Of a DNA stretch of 64,000 nucleotides, positions 1 through 8,085 are shown one piece after another. The notes beneath the pieces are model-generated. The model had not been told where the DNA came from. It was given only the letters and a program-made list of their open reading frames with translations, and did not search any database. This stretch comes from CAIWTU01 sp963815135. Its GTDB lineage: Bacteria; Desulfobacterota; Desulfuromonadia; Geobacterales; Geobacteraceae. The translations under genes and the position numbers were made by a program. Where the stretch lies: NCBI GenBank assembly GCA_963815135.1, contig CAWFFO010000011.1:1-64000 (forward strand), in the 5' to 3' direction. How positions within the stretch are numbered: position 1 is the stretch's first letter; each line of letters begins with the position of its first letter.

Positions 1-317
1 GGGCCGTCCAGTGCGTCGACCAGGAGGAGGACCGAGTCCACCATTTTAAGGACCCTCTCCACTTCACCGCCGAAGTCGGCATGGCCGGGGGTGTCAACGA
101 TATTTATTTTGTATCCGCCATGGTGTATGGACAGGTTCTTTGCCAGAATCGTGATGCCCCGTTCCTTTTCCAGGTCGTTGGAATCCATGACCCTTTCGGT
201 TATTACCTCGTTTTCCCGGTAAAATTCCCGGACTGTTTCAGCATGGCGTCAACCAGTGTGGTCTTGCCGTGGTCGACGTGAGCTATCGTACCTTATATTT
301 CTGATCTTTTCCTGCAT
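1..317 (-). CDS. typA: Translational GTPase TypA/BipA, N-terminal part, frameshifted
   Basis: This is the 5' end of a ribosome-associated elongation-factor-like GTPase that is needed for growth under stress. The gene runs off the left edge. The start ATG (complement of 315-317) follows a good ribosome site (AAGGAG). The P-loop region AHVDHGKTTLVDAML, the switch I region ending in KERGITILAKN and the G3 motif DTPGHADFGGEVERV are all visible, but not in one frame. One shift lies between the start and AHVDHG (about 288-300) and another near 228, where adding one G to a G run restores the frame. The family and orientation are secure. Whether the breaks are real or sequencing errors cannot be told from the sequence. 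Confidence 0.85.
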
Positions 318-430
318 TCTGACAACTCCTTGCTCTTTTATCTATTAAATTTATTTGGTTCGCTAAAGCCGCTTGTCAGGTCAATTGAGAGCCGGGTAAA
401 TACAGCAAAAAGCCGGTCCGGCAAAACAAA

Positions 431-452
431 AGACGAGCTGATCGGCTCGTCT
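431..452 (-). terminator. Short hairpin upstream of typA
   Basis: AGACGAGC and GCTCGTCT form a perfect 8-bp stem with a 6-base loop. In the minus direction it is followed by a T-rich stretch. It lies between the ppiA terminator and typA, so it may be a second terminator or an attenuator in the typA leader. The rest of 318-720 shows no gene. Confidence 0.45.
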
Positions 453-720
453 GAGGAACAAATTAGTATGGCAATTTTATAAAGTAAATACAAGACTTTT
501 TTAAAAAATAGCGTTTTTTTTGCCAACAACCGGGCCTTTGCTCCGTAGCGCTGAATGTAGCAAAAAAGAAAAGGCCAGTCATCATCACGGTCTTTTTGCC
601 GCCGAGTTGTAATACTTTATGTTTATTTCTGATCCGAACCCGGAACGTATCTGCCCGGTCCGGGGCCTGGCAGTTTCCCGAATTAATCAGTAATTCTCAA
701 AAATTGCCACTCGAACAAAA

Positions 721-760
721 AAGCAGTCAATTCGGGCATTTTCTCCCGAATTGACTGCTT
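721..760 (-). terminator. Strong rho-independent terminator after ppiA
   Basis: AAGCAGTCAATTCGGG (721-736) and CCCGAATTGACTGCTT (745-760) pair perfectly over 16 bp around an 8-base loop. On the minus strand the stem is followed by six T residues (complement of 717-722). It ends the transcript of the cyclophilin gene at 840-1423. Confidence 0.9.
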
Positions 761-839
761 GCCTGAAAACTGTTCAGCTTGTTCCGCAAAAACCCTAATC
801 CTATTTATGGAAATAATTTTAGAGGGTTCCGGACGGAGA

Positions 840-1423
840 CTATTTAACTAGTTTCACTGATTTGATTACCACCGGGGTGCGTGGCACATCCTGAAAGCCC
901 ATTTTCATACCGGTTCCGACTGCGGCTATCCGGTCAACCACATCCATACCTTTGATGACTTTTCCGAATACCGCATAGCCATAACCGTCCGGCATCGGAC
1001 GGTTGAGAGACTCGTTGTTTACCAGGTTGATGAAAAACTGTGAAGTAGCACTATCCGGGACAGCGGTGCGGGCCATGGCGATTGTTCCCCGCTCGTTTTC
1101 AAACCATTGTCAGCCTCGTTCCTGATCGACGGTCCGGTCGGCTTCTGTTTCAAGTCCGCGGTGAAGCCGCCTCCCTGGATCATGAAACCCGGGATAACCC
1201 GGTGAAATATCGTTCCGTCGTAAAAACCGCTTTGCACATATGACAGGAAATTCTTCACGGATAACGGCGCTTCTTTCTGGAAGAGTTCGATTTTGATGTT
1301 TCCCATGGATGTTTCCATGATAACGACCGGATTTTTAGAGGTCTTTGCAGCAGGAGACTTTGCGAAAGCGATTCCCGCGGGAATCAGGCAGATAGCCATA
1401 AGAATGAAAATTTTCTTTAACAT
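840..1423 (-). CDS. Exported cyclophilin-type peptidyl-prolyl isomerase, frameshifted
   Basis: A cyclophilin that catalyses cis-trans isomerisation of proline peptide bonds, probably in the periplasm. The N-terminus MLKKIFILMAICLIPAGIAFA is a typical signal peptide. The catalytic core is visible as GTIFHRVIPGFMIQGG, followed after a frame change by ATSQFFINLVNN and YAVFGKVIKGMDVVD. The break lies at the T run 1096-1099: adding one base gives the usual NERGTIAMART. Repaired length is about 194 residues, normal for a small bacterial PpiA. It lies downstream of a parvulin gene on the same strand and ends before a strong terminator. The break is more likely a homopolymer error than real decay. 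Confidence 0.85.
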
Positions 1424-1445
1424 TATGTTCTCCCTTTAAAGAAAA

Positions 1446-1509
1446 TCGTCCCGGCCTTTATTTCCTGGAGTTTCGAGTTTTTCACTCCTTTGGAATATGG
1501 ACCGGGACG
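1446..1509 (-). terminator. Possible weak hairpin between parvulin and cyclophilin genes
   Basis: CGTCCCGG (1447-1454) and CCGGGACG (1502-1509) are complementary. On the minus strand the distal arm is followed by ATTTTCTTT. The loop is long (47 bases), so this may be only a weak or partial terminator. Confidence 0.25.
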
Positions 1510-1516
1510 GGAATGA

Positions 1517-1797
1517 TTATTCTGTGCGGCCGGTAATCTCGATAAGATGGAAGCCAAACTGGGTTTGTACAGGTCCGAGGACCTTGCCGACTTCACCGGT
1601 AAAAACGGCTTCATCGAACTCCTTTACCATTTGTCCGGGGCCGAATACACCCAAATCGCCACCCTGTCTTTTCGACGGCAGAGTGTAATGTTCCCTGGCG
1701 ACAGCCGCGAAATCGGCTCCTGCCTCAATCCGGGTCTCTGAGTTTCACATTGTTCCCTGGTTCTCACCAAAATATGGCGGGCGCTTGCTCTGGCCAT
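1517..1797 (-). CDS. Parvulin-type peptidyl-prolyl isomerase (PpiC-like), frameshifted
   Basis: A small single-domain parvulin of about 93 residues, with no signal peptide. The start ATG (complement of 1795-1797) follows GAGAAGGAG. The N-terminus MARASARHILVRTREQCE carries the parvulin ARHILV motif. After a frame change near 1740 the rest reads IEAGADFAAVAREH, GGDLGVFGPGQMVKEFDEA and QFGFHLIEITGR, which are hallmark parvulin segments. It lies 93 bp upstream of the cyclophilin gene on the same strand, so the two isomerases may be co-transcribed. The coding frame ends at a TAA at 1517-1519. Confidence 0.82.
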
Positions 1798-1888
1798 TTA
1801 CGTTCTCCTTCTCAGTGATCTTTGTTCCGTATTCTTGAAGCTTAACACAGGTTACAGTAACGCGACAAACGCTTTTCGCGCCCACGCC

Positions 1889-2768
1889 CTACTCAGGGCC
1901 GGAAAGAAAAGCGTTCATGGCGGAGAAAGTCTCGGCGGGACGCTCCTCGTGAGGGTTATGCCCGCAATTGTCGATTATTTTCATCTGTGACCCCGGCAAA
2001 TCGCCATGGAGCCGCAAGCCGTTTCTCAACTTGACAACACGATCATCCTCCCCCAGATTATCATGATCGGTACGGTGACCTTGAGGTACTCCTCAGAGAT
2101 GCCGGCATACTTTCGGGGATCGATTGATTTGACGGTAGAACGCAATACGTATAGGGTTCCTTGCCGCTGAAATAGCGCGTGTATCTCTCCAAGCGCTTCG
2201 GAGTAATTACGTTCGGGTCCAAGAAAACCTTTCGCAATGTATCCCTTACCTGAATTCGTTTCGGTATCAAATGAAGCAGCAGTGGTCCCAGTATTGGAGA
2301 CTTCAGCCTGCGGAAGAATTTCGGCAGTCTTTGTGGATATGCCGCGCAATCCATCAGGACGGCCTTTTCCACGGCAAAGGGCTCGGTCCCGTCTCCGGCT
2401 TCCATGCAGATTCGCAGTGGGATCGTTCCTCCCATGGAATGCCCGGCGATTGTAATAGCGGAAAACCCCTGCTCTCTGATTAGGGCCCGCACCATTTCAA
2501 CCTGGTCCTCGATGGAATAGGCGCCGTCCCTCGGTTTGGCCGAGAGCCCGAACCCTTTCAGGTCGATGAGGAAGATGCGGAATCTGTCGGCAGGGAAGAG
2601 TTCCACAATATCGGTCCAGGTGGTGTGAGAAGATGCAAATCCGTGCAGGAAAAAGACCGGAAGCGGTCCCTGTCCTCCAACCTTGTAGTGAATCGGGATA
2701 TTGCCTTTATAGTTGAAGAACCTGCTCTCCATGGAGTCAATGTTGATCATTCCGGGTACGATAACCAT
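1889..2768 (-). CDS. Alpha/beta hydrolase, two frameshifts
   Basis: An alpha/beta-fold hydrolase of about 293 residues once repaired; substrate unknown. Visible landmarks are the oxyanion-hole segment FFLHGFASSHTTW, the nucleophile elbow GHSMGG with catalytic serine, an acid-bearing strand (VTVPIMIIWG then EDDRVVK) and the histidine region NCGHNPHEERP. The first frame change lies near 2150. The second is at the C run 2050-2054, where one more base restores WGEDDRVV. The start is uncertain among three closely spaced ATGs, none with a strong ribosome site. It starts 9 bp after the thioredoxin stop on the same strand, so the two are probably one transcript. Confidence 0.8.
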
Positions 2769-2777
2769 GTAATCAGG

Positions 2778-3122
2778 TTAGCCTATGAGCCCCTTGATCC
2801 AGGAATTCAGAGAGGCCTTGTCTTTAGGATTGATAATAGTGCCGATTGTCTTGCCGTTCCTGATCAGGAACAGGGTAGGGATTGCCTGGACACCGTATTT
2901 CTGCGGCAACTGCGGGTTCAGGTCGCAATTGACCTGGCCTATCAGCACCTGTCCGGCCAGTTCAGCCGCTGCTGCTTCCAGTGCGGGTGACAGCGCCCGG
3001 CAGTGATGGCACCAGGGAGCCCAGAACTCCATAACTACGGGTATTTCGGAGCTTTCCAGGATTTCGTTGTAATTTTCGTCGTTTAACACAATCGGTTTCG
3101 TTACCATTTCATTTCCGGCCAT
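2778..3122 (-). CDS. Thioredoxin-family protein with CHHC active site
   Basis: A cytoplasmic thioredoxin-fold disulfide oxidoreductase of 114 residues. The active site reads WAPWCHHCRALSP, so the usual CGPC is replaced by CHHC. The cis-proline loop AIPTLFLIRNGK is present. The start at 3122 has a suitable ribosome site (AAAGGAAA); an internal Met five codons later is an alternative. A CxxC with two histidines resembles DsbA-type CPHC sites and usually raises the redox potential, so the protein may act less as a general reductant than standard thioredoxin. That last point is inference from family knowledge. Confidence 0.88.
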   Translation of the reverse strand: MAGNEMVTKPIVLNDENYNEILESSEIPVVMEFWAPWCHHCRALSPALEAAAAELAGQVLIGQVNCDLNPQLPQKYGVQAIPTLFLIRNGKTIGTIINPKDKASLNSWIKGLIG

Positions 3123-3392
3123 TTTATTTTCCTTTCAGTGAATTGACATGTTATGGAAAAAACAGCGGCAACCCGCCTGGTCCATACCGTCGAACAGAGT
3201 GATAGTACCAGTAATGTTGCGATTTGCAACTTGAATATGCAATCTGTCGCGGACAATTATCGAGCCAGCACGGGATTTTCGGAATGTTTTTCTACTGCCA
3301 CTCGAATAAACAAATAATGGCTGAGGTAGTGAAGATAGCTGTCTACTGAAGGTGTCATGGTGTCCAGGGCGATTTATCCTGAAAAAAGCATT
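3123..3392. other. Intergenic, no gene seen
   Basis: No open frame with coding character. It contains the promoter side of the thioredoxin gene and leads into an inverted repeat at 3393-3517. Confidence 0.5.
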
Positions 3393-3517
3393 TTAGCCAC
3401 GAATTTTCACGAATTAGCAAAGCTTTTTCCAATAAAAACAACCACCAAATTGGTGACAACATAAAGACAAATAAGGGTTTAATAACATTCGTATTTATTC
3501 GTGTCATTCGTGGCTAA
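3393..3517. repeat. Inverted-repeat element, possibly MITE-like
   Basis: TTAGCCACGAAT (3393-3404) and ATTCGTGGCTAA (3506-3517) are exact inverted copies. Further ATTCGTG/CACGAAT copies sit between them, so the 125-bp unit could fold into a long imperfect hairpin. No open frame is present. Similar TTAGCCACGAAT-type repeats occur in many environmental bacterial genomes; that is from memory and was not searched. Confidence 0.5.
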
Positions 3518-3584
3518 TTGCAGTTTTTAAGTTTATACGTTTGGAAATTAATTGACAAATTCCCGCGTTCTGCCCGATGTCTTG

Positions 3585-3936
3585 CTATTCAGGTTGCGAT
3601 CCGGCGACTACGACCTTGTTTCTGCCACTGTTTTTGGCTTCATAAAGCGCTTTATCCGCCGTATCTATAAACTCATTGATTGTCATCGAGTTCGACCCGG
3701 CGGTGTAAGTTGCAACTCCAGCACTGACGGTTATATTCAGTGAATTGTCGTCGAACGGAATATCCATGATTTCAATGGCTCTCCTGAGCCTCTCAGCGAA
3801 AGCTGTTGCACCCTTTATTCCGGTTTGGGGCATGACAACGACAAACTCATCGCCGCCATAGCGGGCAAAAATGTCTGCGCCATTTTTAATTAATAAATTT
3901 AAGGGTGACGGGTTCCGGCATATTAGACCATTTATA
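3585..3936 (-). pseudogene. GGDEF (diguanylate cyclase) domain remnant
   Basis: The 3' part of a GGDEF domain. It shows FARYGGDEFVVVMPQTG, the active-site hairpin that binds GTP for cyclic-di-GMP synthesis, followed by NITVSAGVATY and the C-terminal segment DTADKALYEAKNSGRNKV. The upstream half of the domain, with its metal-binding aspartate region, is missing. The reading frame runs directly into an IS630 element at 3937, and no matching 5' part is seen on the far side (5078-5180). The gene is therefore truncated and probably inactive, by the IS insertion with a deletion or by earlier decay. Confidence 0.8.
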
Positions 3937-4494
3937 CTAAGTTGCAATCAAAGGTATAGATTTAACCCACTCGAATCCAGTTATGCTTTCAACACGATCA
4001 GCATCATTTTCGAGTGAGTGAAGAGCCTGCTCAAGGACATCTTCGACGGCGTCCAGTTCCCGGAACACGAGATTGGGAAACCATTTTTCTCTAATTTCAT
4101 CCCACAGATGTTCAGCAGGATTGAGCTCTGGGCTATATGGCGGCAATCTCACAAGCCGCATGTTCTTGGGAATCTCAAGATCTGTAGCCTGATGCCAGCC
4201 GGCACCGTCGAGCACCATGAGGACAAATTCTTCAGCATGACGGGTAGCCACCTCAGTGAGAAAGATCGACATAGTCTGCACGTTTACCGTTGGCAGAATC
4301 AGCGAATCCAATACCCCGTCATGAGGAGAGACGGCTGCAAACACATAAGTATACTGGCGAACCAGATGTGCCCCAACGACGGGTCGGACACCAGGAGGCG
4401 ACCAGCACCGACGAGGATCGCTGATACAGCCGAAGCGCGCCTCGTCTTGAAACATCAGACGAACGCTTCGTCCTTGTATTGTCTGTCGAATCAC
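3937..4494 (-). CDS. IS630 transposase, C-terminal DDE part (frame B)
   Basis: This frame holds the catalytic DDE domain. FQDEARFG supplies the first acid, VLDGAGWH the second, and the PYSPELNPAEHLWDEIREK motif the final acid and conserved ELNPxE box. It is read in -1 relative to the upstream frame. Its in-frame sequence begins before the first Met (..KLPEIVAEEVIRQ), so independent start at that Met is unlikely. Expression most likely needs slippage at the A8 tract (4519-4526). The stop codon lies inside the terminal inverted repeat. Confidence 0.87.
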   Translation of the reverse strand: MIRQTIQGRSVRLMFQDEARFGCISDPRRCWSPPGVRPVVGAHLVRQYTYVFAAVSPHDGVLDSLILPTVNVQTMSIFLTEVATRHAEEFVLMVLDGAGWHQATDLEIPKNMRLVRLPPYSPELNPAEHLWDEIREKWFPNLVFRELDAVEDVLEQALHSLENDADRVESITGFEWVKSIPLIAT

Positions 4495-5051
4495 TTCTTC
4501 TGCGACAATCTCGGGGAGTTTTTTTTGAACTCCTCTTGTGAGTCACTGTTGGCCTTTGGGTGGCGGGGCCGGGGAGCCAACTTACGCCAACCGTGACGTG
4601 CCAAAAGACGATAGATCGTCGACTTGGGAACTACATGGCAAACCGCTTGTTCGTAAGCGACCTTGATTGGGTTAACAACCAGGATACCGCCAGTGCCAGC
4701 CTCCTCCAGAAAAGGACGCAGCAATTCATCTTCCTGTTCAATACTTAAATTCTGTCGCCTCCGGCCGCCTCGACCTGTGCCTATAAGGGCTTGCTCCCCA
4801 TGCAGCCGGAAACGAGATTGCAGGCAACGCACAGTGTTGCAGGATAAGCCCACAGCAGTGGCAATTTGGTCATCTTCAAGATTCAAGGTCGCACGGAGCC
4901 AGACACTCTGAACTCTCTGAAATTCTGCCTTAGTCTTGGCTTTGCGCATCAGAGGGCCCAAAGTTTCCGTCGCATTTGCTGGCAAAGATGCTCGTGGTGG
5001 CATACTGTCCTCCGGTTGGAAAGGAAATAAAGCTACCGGTACAGTGTACAC
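4491..5051 (-). CDS. IS630 transposase, N-terminal DNA-binding part (frame A)
   Basis: A helix-turn-helix region of about 186 residues. It shows a QIATAVGLSCNTVRCLQSRF segment typical of IS630 N-terminal HTH domains, then VVPKSTIYRLLARHGWRKL as a second HTH/linker. It ends EEFKKNSPRLSQKK just after an A8 run; a -1 shift there joins it to the DDE frame. Two-frame organisation with a slippery A tract is well known in this family. A one-base sequencing error cannot be excluded. Confidence 0.82.
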   Translation of the reverse strand: MYTVPVALFPFQPEDSMPPRASLPANATETLGPLMRKAKTKAEFQRVQSVWLRATLNLEDDQIATAVGLSCNTVRCLQSRFRLHGEQALIGTGRGGRRRQNLSIEQEDELLRPFLEEAGTGGILVVNPIKVAYEQAVCHVVPKSTIYRLLARHGWRKLAPRPRHPKANSDSQEEFKKNSPRLSQKK

Positions 5052-5239
5052 TATTTATATGTTTGATTGCAACTTAGTATTACTTCTCATTTAATCGGCA
5101 CTTACTGAATTTTCTCGAGTAAAATATTAGTGGGTCGTTTGAGGAGCATGTTTTGCGTTGGATAAAAACTAAATTGCTTTCGATTTTTTAGGGGAAATGA
5201 TGGTTTGATTTTCGGGATTCATTAAAAAAGCATTGCCGG

Positions 5240-5520
5240 TTGTATCCGGAACCGTTGAACCCAAAAACGGCAGTTGGAGGTGTCCGCAGTAAGCAACCCA
5301 GGCCTGTTTCGTTGCGGCTCTTGGCGAAATGGAGTGAGGACAGCCGATATTGTCTGAACCCGAAGGGTGAGTTTACCGGCTGAAGCGAAATGAGCTTAGA
5401 GCAGCAGATACAGGCTTCCGGAGCGAACGGAGGATGCCTGCAACTGCCGAATCTATGTTGAATCGAGGGATAAGGCAAGAGTTCGCAACGTGAGCCTTCA
5501 CGCAATCAGTTCGGCAGGCG
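5240..5520. other. Structured non-coding repeat with four hairpins
   Basis: A 280-bp stretch with dense pairing and no convincing gene. CAGCCG (5341-5346) pairs with CGGCTG (5377-5382) around an inner stem (5354-5361 with 5365-5371). CAGGCTTCCG (5411-5420) pairs with CGGAGGATGCCTG (5428-5440), with a small bulge. CTGCCGAA (5444-5451) pairs with TTCGGCAG (5510-5517), enclosing AAGGC/GCCTT (5472-5476, 5494-5498). GCGAA-like loops recur. I believe similar sequence occurs in several copies in Geobacter-type genomes, but this is memory, not a search. It could be a structured RNA or a mobile palindromic repeat. Confidence 0.5.
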
Positions 5521-5638
5521 TGACGCACGTTTCCTCATGCCAAAGAATCGATAGAACTTGCTGAGTTTAAATCAGTAATGGTGGACAGTTTTGGAAATTT
5601 CTTTAGCCATGTTATGCGGAAAAGCAAACCGGACCGGG

Positions 5639-5884
5639 TTACTCTTCCTTTTTGTCGAGTTCGTTCTGCAGTTCTTCGATCTTGTTTCTCAATTTTGCCA
5701 GCTCGGTGCCATAGAAGCTGCAGCGTCCCTCGCATGAGTACTGAAGCGTTTCGTATGCGCCATATATGGCATTTACTTTTTCCACAAGCTCCGCATTCAT
5801 TTTCATCAGGTCGTCAATGATCTTTTTGTGCTCTTTGATTTCATCTCTGCATTTCGAGTACGCTTCAAAGTCAAGAACTGCCAT
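5639..5884 (-). CDS. Small coiled-coil protein, function unknown
   Basis: An 81-residue acidic protein with a strong ribosome site (ACAGGAGGAAGG) upstream. Heptad-like segments (DDLMKMNAELVEKVNAIYGA and ELAKLRNKIEELQNELDKKE) predict two coiled coils flanking a central SCEGRCSFYG with two cysteines. There is no signal peptide or membrane segment. I do not recognise a family. It stands alone on the minus strand between gluQ and the structured repeat. Confidence 0.65.
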   Translation of the reverse strand: MAVLDFEAYSKCRDEIKEHKKIIDDLMKMNAELVEKVNAIYGAYETLQYSCEGRCSFYGTELAKLRNKIEELQNELDKKEE

Positions 5885-6111
5885 ACCGGTTCCTTCCTCC
5901 TGTCAATTCAATGCAAATATACTTAAATATATCCCATTTCTTTGTTTTTACAAAGTTGCAGGCCATGTCTTGCCGTGCCGTCGGAAAGGCATTCAGACTG
6001 ACTGAAACGGTAAAACCCGGTCGAACATTGAACCATTGCGGACTTAAAAGATACAATGCCGACGGTTTCCGGTGCCCGCCGTGAAAGAATCATATCGCAG
6101 CGCCTCAGCAG

Positions 6112-7035
6112 TCATTGAATGTTCACATGCAGTTCGCCGCCCTTCAACGGGATGCGGGAGCCATCGAAGTGTGCGATGCCCCACTGCAGTATCTCACTGC
6201 AGGGCGCTCCGGCAAGCTCCTTTGGCGGTTCCTGTCCGAGGAAGCTCAACGCAGCAAGCAGCAGCGCTCCTTCCCGACCGCGCAAACCGGCCGGATGATA
6301 AGAAACGGGATTGTCCCGTTTGCTCAGTTTAACTCCGCCCGGGCCGGTTACCAGCGGCAGATGGCAATATTCGGGGTGGGGAAGACCGAGCAGTCGCTGC
6401 AGGTACATTTGTCGGGGGGTGGACGGCAGCAGGTCGTCGCCGCGCACTACCTGGTTTACCCCGGTCAGCTGGTCATCCACCACCACCGCAAGCTGGTAGG
6501 CAAACTCTCCGTCCCCCCTGCGCAGCACGAAGTCCCCGCACTGACTGTTTAGGCACCCGCAGATACGCCCCACGCGGAGGTCATCGAAGCATATCTCTTC
6601 TTCCCCCACCCTGATGCGCCAGGAGCGGATTACCGATCCGTCACGCATCCCGTCGCGGCATGTCCCCGGATAATGCAGGCAGTCGTCCCCGGGATGCGGG
6701 GCGGAGGCGGCCCGGGCAATATCCTTGCGCGAACACCCACAGGGGTAGACTACACCCTGTTTGCACAATGTCCCGAAGGCCTGTTGATAATGGTTACCGT
6801 TCAGGCTCTGTCGGGAGATTTCGCCGTCCCAGAGCAGTCCGAATGCTTCCAGGGTCCGCATTATGTCATCCGTCATGCCCGCCGCCAGGCGCGGCTTGTC
6901 CAGGTCATCTATGCGCAGCAGCCACTGTCCGCCGGAGCTCTTCGCCATGAGCCAGCTGCCGACAGCCGTTACCAGCGAGCCGGTATGCAGCGGACCGGTA
7001 GGGGACGGGGCAAAACGACCGACAGTCTGCTTCAT
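6112..7035 (-). CDS. gluQ: Glutamyl-Q tRNA(Asp) synthetase
   Basis: Activates glutamate and transfers it to the queuosine base at position 34 of tRNA-Asp. At 307 residues it has the length of a glutamyl-tRNA synthetase without its anticodon-binding domain. The N-terminus GRFAPSPTGPLHTGSLVTAV contains the HIGH-type motif (PLHTGSL). The zinc site CGCSRKDI with YPGTC downstream matches the GluQ pattern, and KLSKRDN is the KMSKS motif. The catalytic pocket segment QVVRGDDLLPSTPRQMYLQ is present. It is a clean open frame. Confidence 0.93.
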   Translation of the reverse strand: MKQTVGRFAPSPTGPLHTGSLVTAVGSWLMAKSSGGQWLLRIDDLDKPRLAAGMTDDIMRTLEAFGLLWDGEISRQSLNGNHYQQAFGTLCKQGVVYPCGCSRKDIARAASAPHPGDDCLHYPGTCRDGMRDGSVIRSWRIRVGEEEICFDDLRVGRICGCLNSQCGDFVLRRGDGEFAYQLAVVVDDQLTGVNQVVRGDDLLPSTPRQMYLQRLLGLPHPEYCHLPLVTGPGGVKLSKRDNPVSYHPAGLRGREGALLLAALSFLGQEPPKELAGAPCSEILQWGIAHFDGSRIPLKGGELHVNIQ

Positions 7036-7173
7036 ATGATGAAACCTTCAAGGCTGACCGGTTCCATGAAAGCATGGAAATCCGGAAAAGCCATGTCTGA
7101 TGCAAACTCGGTGTTGTAATTGGTGGTGAGGCAGGCTGAGGGCCTACCCGGTGCGGGAATTATGAACATGGAA

Positions 7174-7617
7174 TCAGTCCTTCTGTTCATCGATCCCGTC
7201 GAGTCGCAGGGCGAAGGTCAGATCCTGCCCGGCCAGAGGGTGATTGCCGTCCAGGGTCACGGTATCTCCGCTTACCTCAATGATCTGCATGATCCGCTCC
7301 ATGTCGCCTCTGGAACTGATCCGTACCTTCCTTCCGACGGTAATCGGTCCGCCTTCGGGAAAACTCGACTTGTCCACTTTTAAAATATTCTCCTGCAGCC
7401 TTGGACCATAGGCGTCCGCCGTGACAATGACTATATTCTTCACCTGACCGACACTCATACCGATGATTTCTCTTTCCAGGGAAGGAAAGACTTCATCTGC
7501 GCCAATGGTGAAGACGAGCGGCCCTTCTACCTCGGTGCTGTGGAATATGCGTCCGTTGTCCAGGGTGCCGGTATAACTGACCGTTACCCGGTCTCCGGGC
7601 CTGGCGGTTTTCTTCAT
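7174..7617 (-). CDS. slyD: FKBP-type peptidyl-prolyl isomerase, SlyD family
   Basis: A cytoplasmic FKBP with the SlyD insert-in-flap layout. VTVSYTGTLDNGRIFHST opens the FKBP fold, the IF domain runs from about residue 65 to 120, and LDGNHPLAGQDLTFALRL closes it; the latter is a SlyD signature. The start at 7617 (MKKTARPGD) follows GGGAGA; an upstream in-frame Met lacks a ribosome site. There is no His/Cys-rich tail, so nickel delivery as in E. coli SlyD is not suggested. Expected role: folding chaperone and isomerase. Confidence 0.9.
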   Translation of the reverse strand: MKKTARPGDRVTVSYTGTLDNGRIFHSTEVEGPLVFTIGADEVFPSLEREIIGMSVGQVKNIVIVTADAYGPRLQENILKVDKSSFPEGGPITVGRKVRISSRGDMERIMQIIEVSGDTVTLDGNHPLAGQDLTFALRLDGIDEQKD

Positions 7618-7743
7618 TACAGTTCTCCCTGTTTGCCGCACACGGACTCATCGTTTTTGTGGTGCGCGGCTGTTTATTTGCGTTTTTCAGAATAACACAG
7701 GGAACACCGGTCAATAAAGTTTTTCTCGCAAATACCGCTTTTG

Positions 7744-8064
7744 TTATTTACCGTGCAATGACTTGATGTAAAGAATGAGTGACTGCATCTCCGGCGAATC
7801 CTCTGCGATCGTATTTCCATGCAGGGGACCGGAAATACACCGGTTGATGATAGCTGCAAGGTCCGGATTGTTTCCGGCGTCTTCCAGACCACTGCCGCCA
7901 GGGTGACAGGAGCTGCAGCTTCTTGCGTTATCCGAACCGGCGAGGGTGGGATCATTGAACAGCTTTTCTCCCATGGCAACGGAGGGTTTTTCGGCCGCCT
8001 GCAGACTTACGGCCATGAAGATGCCGAGGATTAGTGCAGCAGAGATTATTATTTCCCTATTCAT
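7744..8064 (-). CDS. Exported monohaem c-type cytochrome
   Basis: About 106 residues with an N-terminal signal peptide (MNREIIISAALILGIFMAVSLQAA) and one haem-binding motif, ARSCSSCHPGG (CxxCH). A distal methionine is plausible in SPEMQSLILYIKSL, the C-terminal helix of class I cytochromes. GGAGG eight bases before this ATG decides the start; an upstream Met four codons earlier overlaps the ribosome site. It is probably a periplasmic electron carrier. It starts 21 bp after the rpoS stop and may be read through from rpoS. Confidence 0.88.
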   Translation of the reverse strand: MNREIIISAALILGIFMAVSLQAAEKPSVAMGEKLFNDPTLAGSDNARSCSSCHPGGSGLEDAGNNPDLAAIINRCISGPLHGNTIAEDSPEMQSLILYIKSLHGK

Positions 8065-8085
8065 TTTTGCCTCCATTATGGTTCT

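Larger units (their letters stand above)
3937..5077 (-). mobile_element. IS630-family insertion sequence
   Basis: A 1.14 kb element bounded by inverted repeats that begin CTAAGTTGCAATCAAA. The left copy lies at 3937-3952 and its inverse at 5062-5077. Each end is flanked by TA (3935-3936 and 5078-5079), the expected IS630/mariner-type target duplication. It carries two overlapping transposase frames joined by an A8 tract. It lies against a GGDEF gene fragment. Confidence 0.88.
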
